Below the pieces are notes generated by a model, which saw only the letters and a program-made list of their open reading frames with translations, was not told the DNA's origin and did no database searches. Made by a program: the position numbers and the translations under genes. Positions 1-7,182 of a DNA stretch of 64,000 nucleotides are shown piece after piece. Each line of letters opens with the position of its first letter. Positions within the stretch are counted from its first letter, which is position 1. Origin of the DNA: Gluconobacter albidus (GTDB lineage: Bacteria; Pseudomonadota; Alphaproteobacteria; Acetobacterales; Acetobacteraceae); NCBI RefSeq assembly GCF_002723915.1, contig NZ_BEWL01000001.1, forward strand, positions 558,001 through 622,000, in the 5' to 3' direction.

Positions 1-164
1 TCTGCCATGATCTGGATCGTCGGGGTATCGCGCCCCAGCACCGAAAGACGCACGAGTTCGTAGCCCAGATCGGCCAGGGTCGGCGCGATCCGTTCCGCGA
101 TACGGGCTTCCAGCCCCGTAAGGTGAGGCAGTTCGATGTCGGAAGAGGCGTGCTGCTGAGACAA
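1..164 (-). CDS. rimP: Ribosome maturation factor RimP, N-terminal part (runs off window)
   Basis: The minus-strand frame reads into the window edge and encodes about 54 residues resembling the RimP N-terminus: a helix like [20 protein letters not shown] followed by the strand [17 protein letters not shown]. RimP acts in 30S subunit maturation and usually heads a nusA-infB operon, which would lie left of the window. The start is taken as TTG at 162-164, because the next upstream in-frame codons run into a TGA (183-185) with no ATG or GTG in between. No Shine-Dalgarno lies at the usual distance. A terminator-like hairpin ends three bases before the start codon. The identity is fairly secure; the start is less so. 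Confidence 0.75.
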   Translation of the reverse strand, partial: MSQQHASSDIELPHLTGLEARIAERIAPTLADLGYELVRLSVLGRDTPTIQIMA

Positions 165-167
165 GAC

Positions 168-193
168 AAAAAAGGCGGCCCGTCAGGGCCACC
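168..193 (-). terminator. Intrinsic terminator-like hairpin abutting the rimP start
   Basis: Read on the minus strand, GGTGGCCC, loop TGAC and GGGCCGCC form an 8-bp stem (one G-U pair) followed directly by six T. This is a textbook Rho-independent terminator. It lies between any leader transcript and the rimP TTG codon, so it would act as an attenuator unless read through. No complete upstream minus-strand gene is seen inside the window that it could simply terminate. Confidence 0.6.
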
Positions 194-235
194 CCCCAAA
201 TGAGCGGAAGATGAATGGAATGTGCCTTATGTAAG

Positions 236-261
236 TCACCTCCTCTCAAGACGCAAGAGGA
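236..261 (-). promoter_or_regulatory. Strong Shine-Dalgarno sequestered in a hairpin (rimP leader)
   Basis: On the minus strand AGGAGGTGA (236-244) is an extended complement to the 3' end of 16S rRNA. It overlaps AGAGGA (241-246), which can pair with TCCTCT (256-261) across a 9-base loop. No ATG, GTG or TTG stands at normal spacing after it. An 18-codon frame beginning with a GTG that overlaps the motif ends at TGA in the loop of the downstream terminator hairpin. It may be a leader element, but its function is inferred only from layout. Confidence 0.35.
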
Positions 262-380
262 ACGCAAATCCCTTTATTCCTGAAGGCCTTGTCCATTGGA
301 CGAGTCGAAAGATTTGTTTACATTCCGATGCCCCGAAAGCCCTTGTCTTCGGACGCTGTCGGGAGTGAGATGGTTCTGAA

Positions 381-998
381 ATGACTGTCCAGCCCGAGCC
401 CCGACCGGAACTGCGCCCCGAACCGCGCCCGCAACCTCTGCCCGCCGATCCCGCTTCCCGGAGCCGGGCTCTGTGGGGTGGAGGTGGCCTGATCGCGGCC
501 CTGACCGTCGGTGCGGGTGCTTTTTTCTACACCCACAACACGGCCACCGCGCCTGCGATAGCGCCCCCATCCCAGAACGTTCCGGCCATTCCCGCTGCCC
601 AGACCGCCGCGGTTCAGCTTTCGATGCTGCCACCCGCCAAGGCTCCGGCAGCCCTTGCCAGAAGCGGCTTCAGTCCGGCGGACCGCGCCCGCATTCTAGC
701 CGCTGTGAAGGACGGCAAGATGCGCCTCGTGGAAATGCCTGTGCTGGATGCGTCGGGTGCCGTCGGCCAGAGCATTGACGTCACGGTCTCCGGCCTGACA
801 CAGCGTATTGTCCTGACGGGCAAGTTCCAGCATCTCGTCATCCCCATTGTCGAAGCCGGACAGATTCTCATTGCTCCTATCAGCATCCCGCATGCACCTG
901 CCCTCATCGTCGGCGCCCTCACGGCCCTCGGCCCCGAAGCCCTGCCTGCCCTGACGACGCTCGACCAGCGCGTCCTGCTCAATGTGATCGTCCAGTAA
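381..998 (+). CDS. Single-span membrane protein with proline-rich N-terminus, unknown function
   Basis: The 205-residue product is not recognised. Residues 1-25 are rich in Pro, Glu and Arg. A hydrophobic glycine-rich segment at about 33-50 should be a membrane anchor, followed by an Ala/Pro linker. The C-terminal 130 residues form a compact predicted alpha/beta region likely outside the inner membrane. It is the first gene of a close three-gene set: the next gene, a Clp-type AAA ATPase with two membrane spans, begins 11 bases downstream. The layout (short basic cytoplasmic part, one span, periplasmic domain) resembles bitopic subunits of envelope machines, but no family match can be claimed. 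Confidence 0.7.
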   Translation: MTVQPEPRPELRPEPRPQPLPADPASRSRALWGGGGLIAALTVGAGAFFYTHNTATAPAIAPPSQNVPAIPAAQTAAVQLSMLPPAKAPAALARSGFSPADRARILAAVKDGKMRLVEMPVLDASGAVGQSIDVTVSGLTQRIVLTGKFQHLVIPIVEAGQILIAPISIPHAPALIVGALTALGPEALPALTTLDQRVLLNVIVQ

Positions 999-1009
999 GG
1001 AACCGCCCG

Positions 1010-2284
1010 GTGTTCAAGTCTCTCGTGCCCATGCTCAACCGGGCCATGCCGCTGATGATGGCCGCCTTTCTCATTCTGGCGGTCATTCAGGTCGCGGTCA
1101 TGCTACACCTGTCACTGAACGGGCTGTGGGCCGCCATCGAATGGGGACGGCGTTTCTATCTTCCGCTGGCAGGCATCAGCGCCCTTCTGGCAGTCACGGG
1201 GCTGGCGTATGAAACGTCAGCCGAAAAACTGGCGCGTCGCGGACTGCGCCGCAGGAAAGGTCTCATCATGGATGTTCTCAGCCGTCTGACGAACCGCGGA
1301 GCCCTTGAAGAGCTCATGGCCCGCGAACAGCGCGAAACCGTTCTCGACGCCGACGAACTGGCCGCCTCCCTCCGCGCCCGCGTCATCGGACAGGATCAGG
1401 TCTGCGAGGATATCGCCCAGCAGATGCGCCGCCGCTTAGCCCTTCAGGTCCGCGGCAAGCCTGTGGGCATTTTCCTGCTCGCAGGCCCTCCAGGCACCGG
1501 CAAGACCTACCTCGCCAAACAGATGGCCAAGCAGATGGAACGCCCCCTGCTGCATTTCGACATGACGCAGATGTCCAGCGCCCATGCCGCAACACAGCTC
1601 TTCGGCTCGCCCAAAGGCTATGTCGGCTCCGACACGTTCGGCAAGCTCACAGGAGGCCTCAAGGATCATCCGGACGCCGTGGTCCTGCTCGACGAAATCG
1701 AAAAAGCCCATCCGGACGTCTTCAAGAAGTTCCTCACCGCCTGGAACGATGGCCACGTCACGGAAGCTTCCACCGGCGAGCAGGTCTCGACCACGCGCGC
1801 GATTTTCATGCTGACGTCCAACATCGCCACCGAAGCCCTGACCGAAATCGCCGATCGTCTCGCCAACGAACCCGAAAAGATGCGTGCCGAGTCGGTCGAA
1901 GCCCTGCGCAAATCCGGCTTTGCTCCGGAAGTCCTCAACCGTCTGGACCGGATTTTCATTTTCCGCGCCCTGCGTGGGCTGGACCTTGCCCGCGTCGCGG
2001 CACTCGAAATCGAAGCCATGATCGAAGGTTATGGCCTGCATGTCGAAACCGGCGGCATCGACGCCGGTGTCCTGTTCCAGGTCATGGTCAAGCAGAAGAA
2101 CCTTGGCACCGGCGCCAGCGCGCGCGATCTCGTCCGCTCCATCGAGGACATGGTCAGCGAAAGCCTGATCGTTGCGCGTCAGCAGGGCGCCAAGCGCGTG
2201 CGCCTCGTCACGCAGGACGACGGCACCGTCATCACGGAAATCGCCAGCGATTCCGAAGCCCAGCTCGGTCGGGTGAGTCACTGA
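1010..2284 (+). CDS. Membrane-anchored Clp/Hsp100-type AAA+ ATPase
   Basis: The 424-residue protein has two predicted membrane helices (about 12-33 and 48-66), a linker, and one AAA+ module of the ClpA/ClpB D2 class. Visible motifs are RVIGQ (124-128), Walker A GPPGTGKT (159-166), pore loop GYVG (203-206), Walker B VVLLDEIE (224-231), sensor-1 LTSN (268-271), a VLNRLDR arginine-finger region, and a C-terminal small domain with a sensor-2 Arg. There is no D1 module and no ClpA-type N-domain. The start is GTG at 1010 with AAGGAA just upstream. It sits between two bitopic proteins, three bases from the second. The likely role is an unfoldase or remodeller held at the inner membrane; its substrate is unknown. 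Confidence 0.85.
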   Translation: MFKSLVPMLNRAMPLMMAAFLILAVIQVAVMLHLSLNGLWAAIEWGRRFYLPLAGISALLAVTGLAYETSAEKLARRGLRRRKGLIMDVLSRLTNRGALEELMAREQRETVLDADELAASLRARVIGQDQVCEDIAQQMRRRLALQVRGKPVGIFLLAGPPGTGKTYLAKQMAKQMERPLLHFDMTQMSSAHAATQLFGSPKGYVGSDTFGKLTGGLKDHPDAVVLLDEIEKAHPDVFKKFLTAWNDGHVTEASTGEQVSTTRAIFMLTSNIATEALTEIADRLANEPEKMRAESVEALRKSGFAPEVLNRLDRIFIFRALRGLDLARVAALEIEAMIEGYGLHVETGGIDAGVLFQVMVKQKNLGTGASARDLVRSIEDMVSESLIVARQQGAKRVRLVTQDDGTVITEIASDSEAQLGRVSH

Positions 2285-2287
2285 TCC

Positions 2288-3232
2288 ATGACGGCATTCG
2301 GACGGCTCTGGCGACGCGCGCCCCTGTGGCGCACGAGCGTGATTGTAACAGTCGGCGCGCTCGGCATGGCCGCCTTCTATCCCACCCCCGCGCTCAAGAA
2401 GGCCATGCCCTGGCTTCCGGGGCATCTGCCGGGCGCGGCACCACCGGGTAATGCCGGTTCCGGCGCTTCACAGCCGGACGCGCAGGGGGCACAGCCCAAT
2501 GGTGCGCCCGGCCTCGGTGACCAGATCGGCGTTCCCGATCCTGGCATCACCGAACACGGCAGCCTGACCATTGCCGGACGCATCCTCCCGCTTCCGGCCG
2601 GAGACTGGCATCCGATCCTGACCGCCCGCAGCGGGGCGCATGGAGAACTCTCCCAGCAGGTTCTGGCCCGGACCGATCGCGGCGTCGTCTCCGGGGTCAT
2701 CGTCGTGCGCGCCACGCAGCAGCCCGTCCCGGCCGATCTGGCCGAACAGCTCGAAACCCCCTGTCATGACGACCGCGATTACGCTGCGCATATTTCAGAC
2801 AGGCCCGGCATCTCGCAGGAATGCAGCTATACCAGCAACGCCGTGCTGGAAAACCAGAGCGTCAGCACGGACCCGTTCATCACGGCAGCGTTTTCGCGAA
2901 TGCGCACCCTGGGCTTTCCGATCCCGAGCCTGATGATCAATGTCGGCTGGTATTATGCCGCAGCGGCTGGCAAGGGCACCGCTCATATCGAAACGGTCGA
3001 GACGCTCGTCGCCCCCATCGAGCGCGGATCGCGCCAGCTTCTGGCGCCCCCGCAATACTGGAACAAGGCCTCGGTTCACAAAAACCCGGAGGCCTCCCAG
3101 TTCATTGACGCTCTGGACCGATGGATGATCGGGTGGTCGCGTGTCCTGCGTCAGGGCTTTGACGGAACGCTGAATACGGCGACTCTTGTTTCCCCGCTCA
3201 TCAACGATCCATCCGCCCCTCAGCCGTCCTGA
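2288..3232 (+). CDS. Signal-anchored periplasmic protein of unknown function, AAA module partner
   Basis: The 314-residue product has an Arg-rich N-terminus and one hydrophobic segment (about 16-31). A low-complexity Gly/Ala/Pro/Gln stretch (about 48-80) follows, then a roughly 230-residue domain that should be periplasmic. Two cysteines in that domain, in TPCHDD and QECSYT, could form a disulfide. The start ATG follows the AAA ATPase stop by three bases, so the genes are probably translated from one message. I do not recognise the family. Conservation of the trio would suggest that it and the 381-998 protein are membrane partners of the ATPase. Confidence 0.7.
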   Translation: MTAFGRLWRRAPLWRTSVIVTVGALGMAAFYPTPALKKAMPWLPGHLPGAAPPGNAGSGASQPDAQGAQPNGAPGLGDQIGVPDPGITEHGSLTIAGRILPLPAGDWHPILTARSGAHGELSQQVLARTDRGVVSGVIVVRATQQPVPADLAEQLETPCHDDRDYAAHISDRPGISQECSYTSNAVLENQSVSTDPFITAAFSRMRTLGFPIPSLMINVGWYYAAAAGKGTAHIETVETLVAPIERGSRQLLAPPQYWNKASVHKNPEASQFIDALDRWMIGWSRVLRQGFDGTLNTATLVSPLINDPSAPQPS

Positions 3233-3239
3233 ACAGGGA

Positions 3240-3267
3240 CCGGGCACCCGGTTTTAGTGGTGCCCGG
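3240..3267. other. Convergent-gene hairpin, possible bidirectional terminator
   Basis: CCGGGCACC (3240-3248) and GGTGCCCGG (3259-3267) form a perfect 9-bp inverted repeat with a 10-base loop. It lies between the plus-strand gene ending at 3232 and the minus-strand transporter gene, whose stop codon is in the loop. The stem suits transcription termination, but neither strand has a clear T-run after it. Confidence 0.4.
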
Positions 3268-4786
3268 CTCCCGAGAAACCGCGTCCCAGCCGTCGCTCGG
3301 CCATGCGCGCCAGCCGCACGAACGGCAGTCCGAGCAGCAGATACGCCATGCCCACCATGATCCCCGTTCCGAAATAATCGTAATAGGTGGACGACAGCCG
3401 CACATAGGTCTGGCTCAGTTCCGTTAACGTAATAACGGAGACGAGCGAACTGTCCTTGAGCAGTGAAATGAAGTCGTTGGTCATGACCGGCACGACAGTG
3501 CGGAACGCCTGCGGCACGATCACGAGCCGCAGCGCCTGCCAGTGCGTCATGTTCAGCGCAATCGCCGCTTCCATCTGCCCGCGCGGGACGGACAGAAGCC
3601 CAGCGCGATAGTTTTCCGCTTCATAGGCTGCATAGTTCAGACCCAGCGAAATCACACCCGCCACGAAAGGCGACAGCCGGATCCCGAATGCCGGCAGCCC
3701 ATAGAAAATGAACAGCACCTGAATCAGAAGCGGCGTCCCGCGGACGACTTCGACATAGATCCCCGCAACAAAACGCAGCGGAGCCGCGCCATAATGCCGC
3801 GCGAGCGCGAGCAGAAGGCCGAGCGCCACAGCCAGAACCATGGCCAGCGCCGAAACTGCCAGCGTCATCAGCGCCGCCTGCCCGATCAGCGGCAGGAAAC
3901 TGACATAACGCCGCATCAGAACACGCCAGCCGCTGCCGGTCGTGTTTGCCATGGCCTCCTGATAACGGTTCCATTCCGTCGGCGCGATATCCGGCTGGCT
4001 GTTGTCCCCCGTGTAGTTCGCCATCAGCGGCGTCCACAGGTTCCAGCGCGCCAGAATGCGATGCAGCGTTCCATCCTTGATGATTTCGCCGAGCGCCGCA
4101 TCCACCTGATCGCGCAACTCCCGGTTTTCGGGCGAGAACGCAATCCCGTATTCCATGCTCCCGATCGGGTCGCCAACGAGCTTCATATCCGGCGAGATGC
4201 TGCCATAATAAAGTGCGATCGGCGCATCGAGCAGGATCGCATCCAGCCGCCCGTTCCGCAGATCCGAGAACGCATTCGTCTCTTCTTCATAGGACCGCAC
4301 GTTCGAGCCACCTTGCCGACGCAGCATCCGCTCCGCCGTCGTGTCCTTGATCGTCCCGACGGTATGGCCCTTGAGGGCTTCCATCGTGTCCAGTCCGGTC
4401 TGGTCATGCCGGACAATGATCCGCTCACTCGTCACATAATACGGACGCGAAAACAGGACGGCCGCTTTATGCTCCGGCGTCATCTCGATGCCGTCCAGCA
4501 CCATCCCGTACAGCCCGCGTGACAGGCCGGGAATCAGACCGTCCCAGTCGTTCTGGATAAAGGTCGCCTTGCGATGCAGCCGCTCGGCAATCGCGTCCGC
4601 CAGTTCATATTCGAAGCCGGTCATCCGCGATTCATGGGCCGGATCATGAAAGACGTAAGGCACATTCGCCTCACCGTCCGACGCCCAGAGCAGTTCCTGA
4701 GGGGCAGCAGCCGGCGCATCGGCCAGCGCGACAGAAACGGGGCTGGCCGCAAGAGCCAGCACAAGCGCAAGAATTTTCTTCATCAC
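3254..4786 (-). CDS. Polar amino-acid ABC transporter, substrate-binding/permease fusion
   Basis: The 510-residue protein joins two usually separate subunits. Residues 1-22 are a signal peptide. About 30-260 is a family-3 solute-binding domain (ANVPYVFHD, GFEYELADAIAERL, WDGLIPGL, EYGIAFSPENREL). About 295-500 is a HisMQ-type permease with an EAA-like loop around AIALNMTHWQALRL. The binding domain would therefore be tethered at the outer face of the membrane. The start overlaps the stop of the ATPase gene by four bases (ATGA), so the pair is one operon and a full importer. The substrate is probably glutamine, glutamate or another polar amino acid; the sequence alone does not settle it. Confidence 0.88.
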   Translation of the reverse strand: MMKKILALVLALAASPVSVALADAPAAAPQELLWASDGEANVPYVFHDPAHESRMTGFEYELADAIAERLHRKATFIQNDWDGLIPGLSRGLYGMVLDGIEMTPEHKAAVLFSRPYYVTSERIIVRHDQTGLDTMEALKGHTVGTIKDTTAERMLRRQGGSNVRSYEEETNAFSDLRNGRLDAILLDAPIALYYGSISPDMKLVGDPIGSMEYGIAFSPENRELRDQVDAALGEIIKDGTLHRILARWNLWTPLMANYTGDNSQPDIAPTEWNRYQEAMANTTGSGWRVLMRRYVSFLPLIGQAALMTLAVSALAMVLAVALGLLLALARHYGAAPLRFVAGIYVEVVRGTPLLIQVLFIFYGLPAFGIRLSPFVAGVISLGLNYAAYEAENYRAGLLSVPRGQMEAAIALNMTHWQALRLVIVPQAFRTVVPVMTNDFISLLKDSSLVSVITLTELSQTYVRLSSTYYDYFGTGIMVGMAYLLLGLPFVRLARMAERRLGRGFSGAGHH

Positions 4787-5529
4787 AGAAGTGTCCGCAG
4801 GAACTGGCGTGTCCGTCCCTCCCTGGGGTTGGCGAACATCAGGTCCGGATCACCGCTCTCAACGATTTCCCCGCCTTCGACAAACAGAACACGGTCCGAA
4901 GCCGCACGCGCAAAACGCATGTCATGCGTCACCACAAGCTGTGTCATGCCATCATCATCCAGCGCCCGCATCACGGACAGGACTTCTTCGGAAAGCTCGG
5001 GGTCCAGCGCGGACGTCGGCTCGTCATACAGCATGACAGACGGCTTCATCGCGAGCGCCCGCGCAATGGCGGCGCGCTGTTTCTGCCCGCCCGAAAGACT
5101 GTCTGGATAGCGGTCCTTGGTCGCGGCAAGGCCGACCTTTTCCAGCAGCTCACAGGCAATGGACTGCGCCTCGTCACGGGACATCTTCTTGACCTGGATC
5201 GGCGCCATCATGACGTTATCGAGCACCGTACGATGGGGAAACAGATTGAAGGCCTGAAACACCATCCCGACATGCGCACGCAGTTTATGGGCCTCGGCCT
5301 CGTTGGCGCGGCTCCAGTGCTTGCCCGTACACGCAACCGTCACATCCTCGATCCGGACAGACCCCGCATCCGGATGCTCCAGAAAGTTGAGGCAACGCAG
5401 GAACGTGGATTTTCCACATCCCGAAGGCCCGATCATCGAGATCAGTTCGCCACGCTCCACATCGAGCGACAGGCCCTTCAGAACCTCGTTCCCACCAAAA
5501 GATTTGGCGATACCACTCGCCTGCAGCAC
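4783..5529 (-). CDS. Polar amino-acid ABC transporter ATP-binding protein
   Basis: The 248-residue protein is a GlnQ/HisP-type ATPase: Walker A GPSGCGKS, Q-loop at MVFQAFNLFPHRT, signature LSGGQKQR, Walker B VMLYDEPTSALDP, and switch His in VVTHDM. It energises the fused binding/permease protein encoded next, with which it overlaps by four bases. The start is GTG at 5529; the frame stays open a little further upstream to a stop, but no other usual start is present. The 250-base region upstream, shared with the divergent ccmA, should hold both promoters. Confidence 0.9.
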   Translation of the reverse strand: MLQASGIAKSFGGNEVLKGLSLDVERGELISMIGPSGCGKSTFLRCLNFLEHPDAGSVRIEDVTVACTGKHWSRANEAEAHKLRAHVGMVFQAFNLFPHRTVLDNVMMAPIQVKKMSRDEAQSIACELLEKVGLAATKDRYPDSLSGGQKQRAAIARALAMKPSVMLYDEPTSALDPELSEEVLSVMRALDDDGMTQLVVTHDMRFARAASDRVLFVEGGEIVESGDPDLMFANPREGRTRQFLRTLL

Positions 5530-5781
5530 CAGATCAGCCAGTTCCGGAAACCCTTGAAAAAAGACGCACGATCACACGACCGTGCAGACCTCATAACGGA
5601 CCTGAGCACGGGTATCGAGACCTTAATGCAGCTCATGTCACGATTCATACGATCATCATATTTCTTTCACCCCTCCCGGCCACCTGCGCCACGCCAGCCC
5701 TTGCGAAGGACGCCCGCAGGGTCTCTAAAACAGAAAGACACACACCGGGACAGAACCGAACCCCGCGCATGAGACCTTCCG

Positions 5782-6417
5782 ATGACCACCCCGTCTGATT
5801 TTCCACCACCTCCCACGCCCGGACGCCTCCTTGATGTCGAGGACGTCACGGTGTTCCGTGGAGACCGGCTGGTGCTCGACGGGGTGTCCCTGACGCTAGA
5901 CGCCGGGGACGCCATGATCCTCACGGGTCCGAACGGGGCCGGGAAATCCACCCTCCTCCGCACGATCTCCGGCCTGCGGCGCCCCGATTCAGGCGACGTC
6001 GTGCGTTATGGCGCCCTCGCCTGGCTCGGCCATCAGGATGCCCTCAAGCCAGGGCTGACGCTGGCGCAGAACCTCGCTCTGGCCGAAAAACTCGGGACAA
6101 CCAGCCTGCCCGACGCGCTTGACGCCCTTGATCTCACACATCTGACCGATCTTCCCGCGCGCCTGCTGTCCTCGGGGCAGAAGCGCCGCGCCGCTTTCGC
6201 CCGCGTCATGCTGTCCGGCGCGCCGCTCTGGCTGCTCGATGAGCCAACGGTCGGGCTGGACGTCGCCAGCATCGAGCGCCTTGGGGCCGTCATGGCCGCC
6301 CATCGTGCAAAGGGCGGTGCGATGATCGTCACAACACATGTGCCGCTTCCCCTCGACAACACCCGCTCGCACGAACTGCCCTCGCTCGCGCATGTGGAAT
6401 CCTTCTGGCTGTCATGA
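5782..6417 (+). CDS. ccmA: Cytochrome c biogenesis heme exporter ATPase CcmA
   Basis: The 211-residue ABC ATPase has Walker A GPNGAGKS, the short helical domain with WLGHQDALKPGLT typical of CcmA, signature LSSGQKRR, Walker B LWLLDEPTVGLD, and VTTHVPL. With CcmB and CcmC, CcmA forms the complex that releases holo-CcmE in system I cytochrome c maturation. The stop overlaps the ccmB start by four bases. The gene immediately after ccmB is not ccmC, so the rest of the pathway must be elsewhere. Confidence 0.92.
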   Translation: MTTPSDFPPPPTPGRLLDVEDVTVFRGDRLVLDGVSLTLDAGDAMILTGPNGAGKSTLLRTISGLRRPDSGDVVRYGALAWLGHQDALKPGLTLAQNLALAEKLGTTSLPDALDALDLTHLTDLPARLLSSGQKRRAAFARVMLSGAPLWLLDEPTVGLDVASIERLGAVMAAHRAKGGAMIVTTHVPLPLDNTRSHELPSLAHVESFWLS

Positions 6418-7079
6418 CCGCTTTTCTAGCCCTGATCGACCGTGACCTCCGTCTGGCGTTCCGCTTCGGCGCCGACACGCTCGCCTCGCTGCTCTTCTTT
6501 ATACTGTGCGGCAGCCTGTTCCCGCTCGCCCTCGGCCCCTCGCCCGACCTTCTGCGACATATGGGGCCGGGCATCATCTGGGTCTGCGCGCTGCTGGCCT
6601 GTCTCCTGCCGCTGGACCGTCTGTTCGGAGCCGAACTCGAAGACGGCTCTCTCGATCTGCTGATGCTGACCGGTCCGGCCCCCGCCGCCGTGGCCTTCGC
6701 CAAAATGGCTGCGCACTGGCTGACAACCGGCCTTCCACTATTGATTGCCAGCATCCCGCTCGGCATCATGCTGGGCGTCAAGGGCTCCGAACTTCCCCTT
6801 CTGCTGGCCGGTCTTGCGATGGGCACGATGTCCCTCTCACTTCTGGGCGGCATGGCAGCCTCGATCGTGCTTGGCGCTCGGCGTGGCGGCGTGCTGCTCC
6901 CGCTGCTCGTTCTGCCACTGGCAACACCCGTCCTGATTTTTGGCGCGGCTTCGTCCTATGCCGGGCAGCTCGCAACTTCTCCTGCCGCAAGCCTTGATCT
7001 GCTGGGAGCATGCCTTTTCGCCTGCCTGCCGCTATGCCCCCTCGCCGCCGGACAGGGCCTCAAGGCCGCCGTGGGCTGA
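6414..7079 (+). CDS. ccmB: Heme exporter membrane protein CcmB
   Basis: The 221-residue protein has about six hydrophobic spans and the CcmB pattern near the N-terminus (LALIDRDLRLAFR, then LFGAELEDGSLDLLMLTG). It is the membrane partner of CcmA, with which the gene overlaps by four bases. The length matches the usual 220 residues. It ends just before a 100-base gap that leads into the Tricorn-type protease gene. Confidence 0.92.
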   Translation: MTAFLALIDRDLRLAFRFGADTLASLLFFILCGSLFPLALGPSPDLLRHMGPGIIWVCALLACLLPLDRLFGAELEDGSLDLLMLTGPAPAAVAFAKMAAHWLTTGLPLLIASIPLGIMLGVKGSELPLLLAGLAMGTMSLSLLGGMAASIVLGARRGGVLLPLLVLPLATPVLIFGAASSYAGQLATSPAASLDLLGACLFACLPLCPLAAGQGLKAAVG

Positions 7080-7182
7080 ACGAAGTGTTATATCTTAACA
7101 GGATGTCATCCGGGGGCCTTTGACGCGATGACACCTTTATGAAACGACTGGACCATATTCGTTTCATATCGAGATCATCGCC

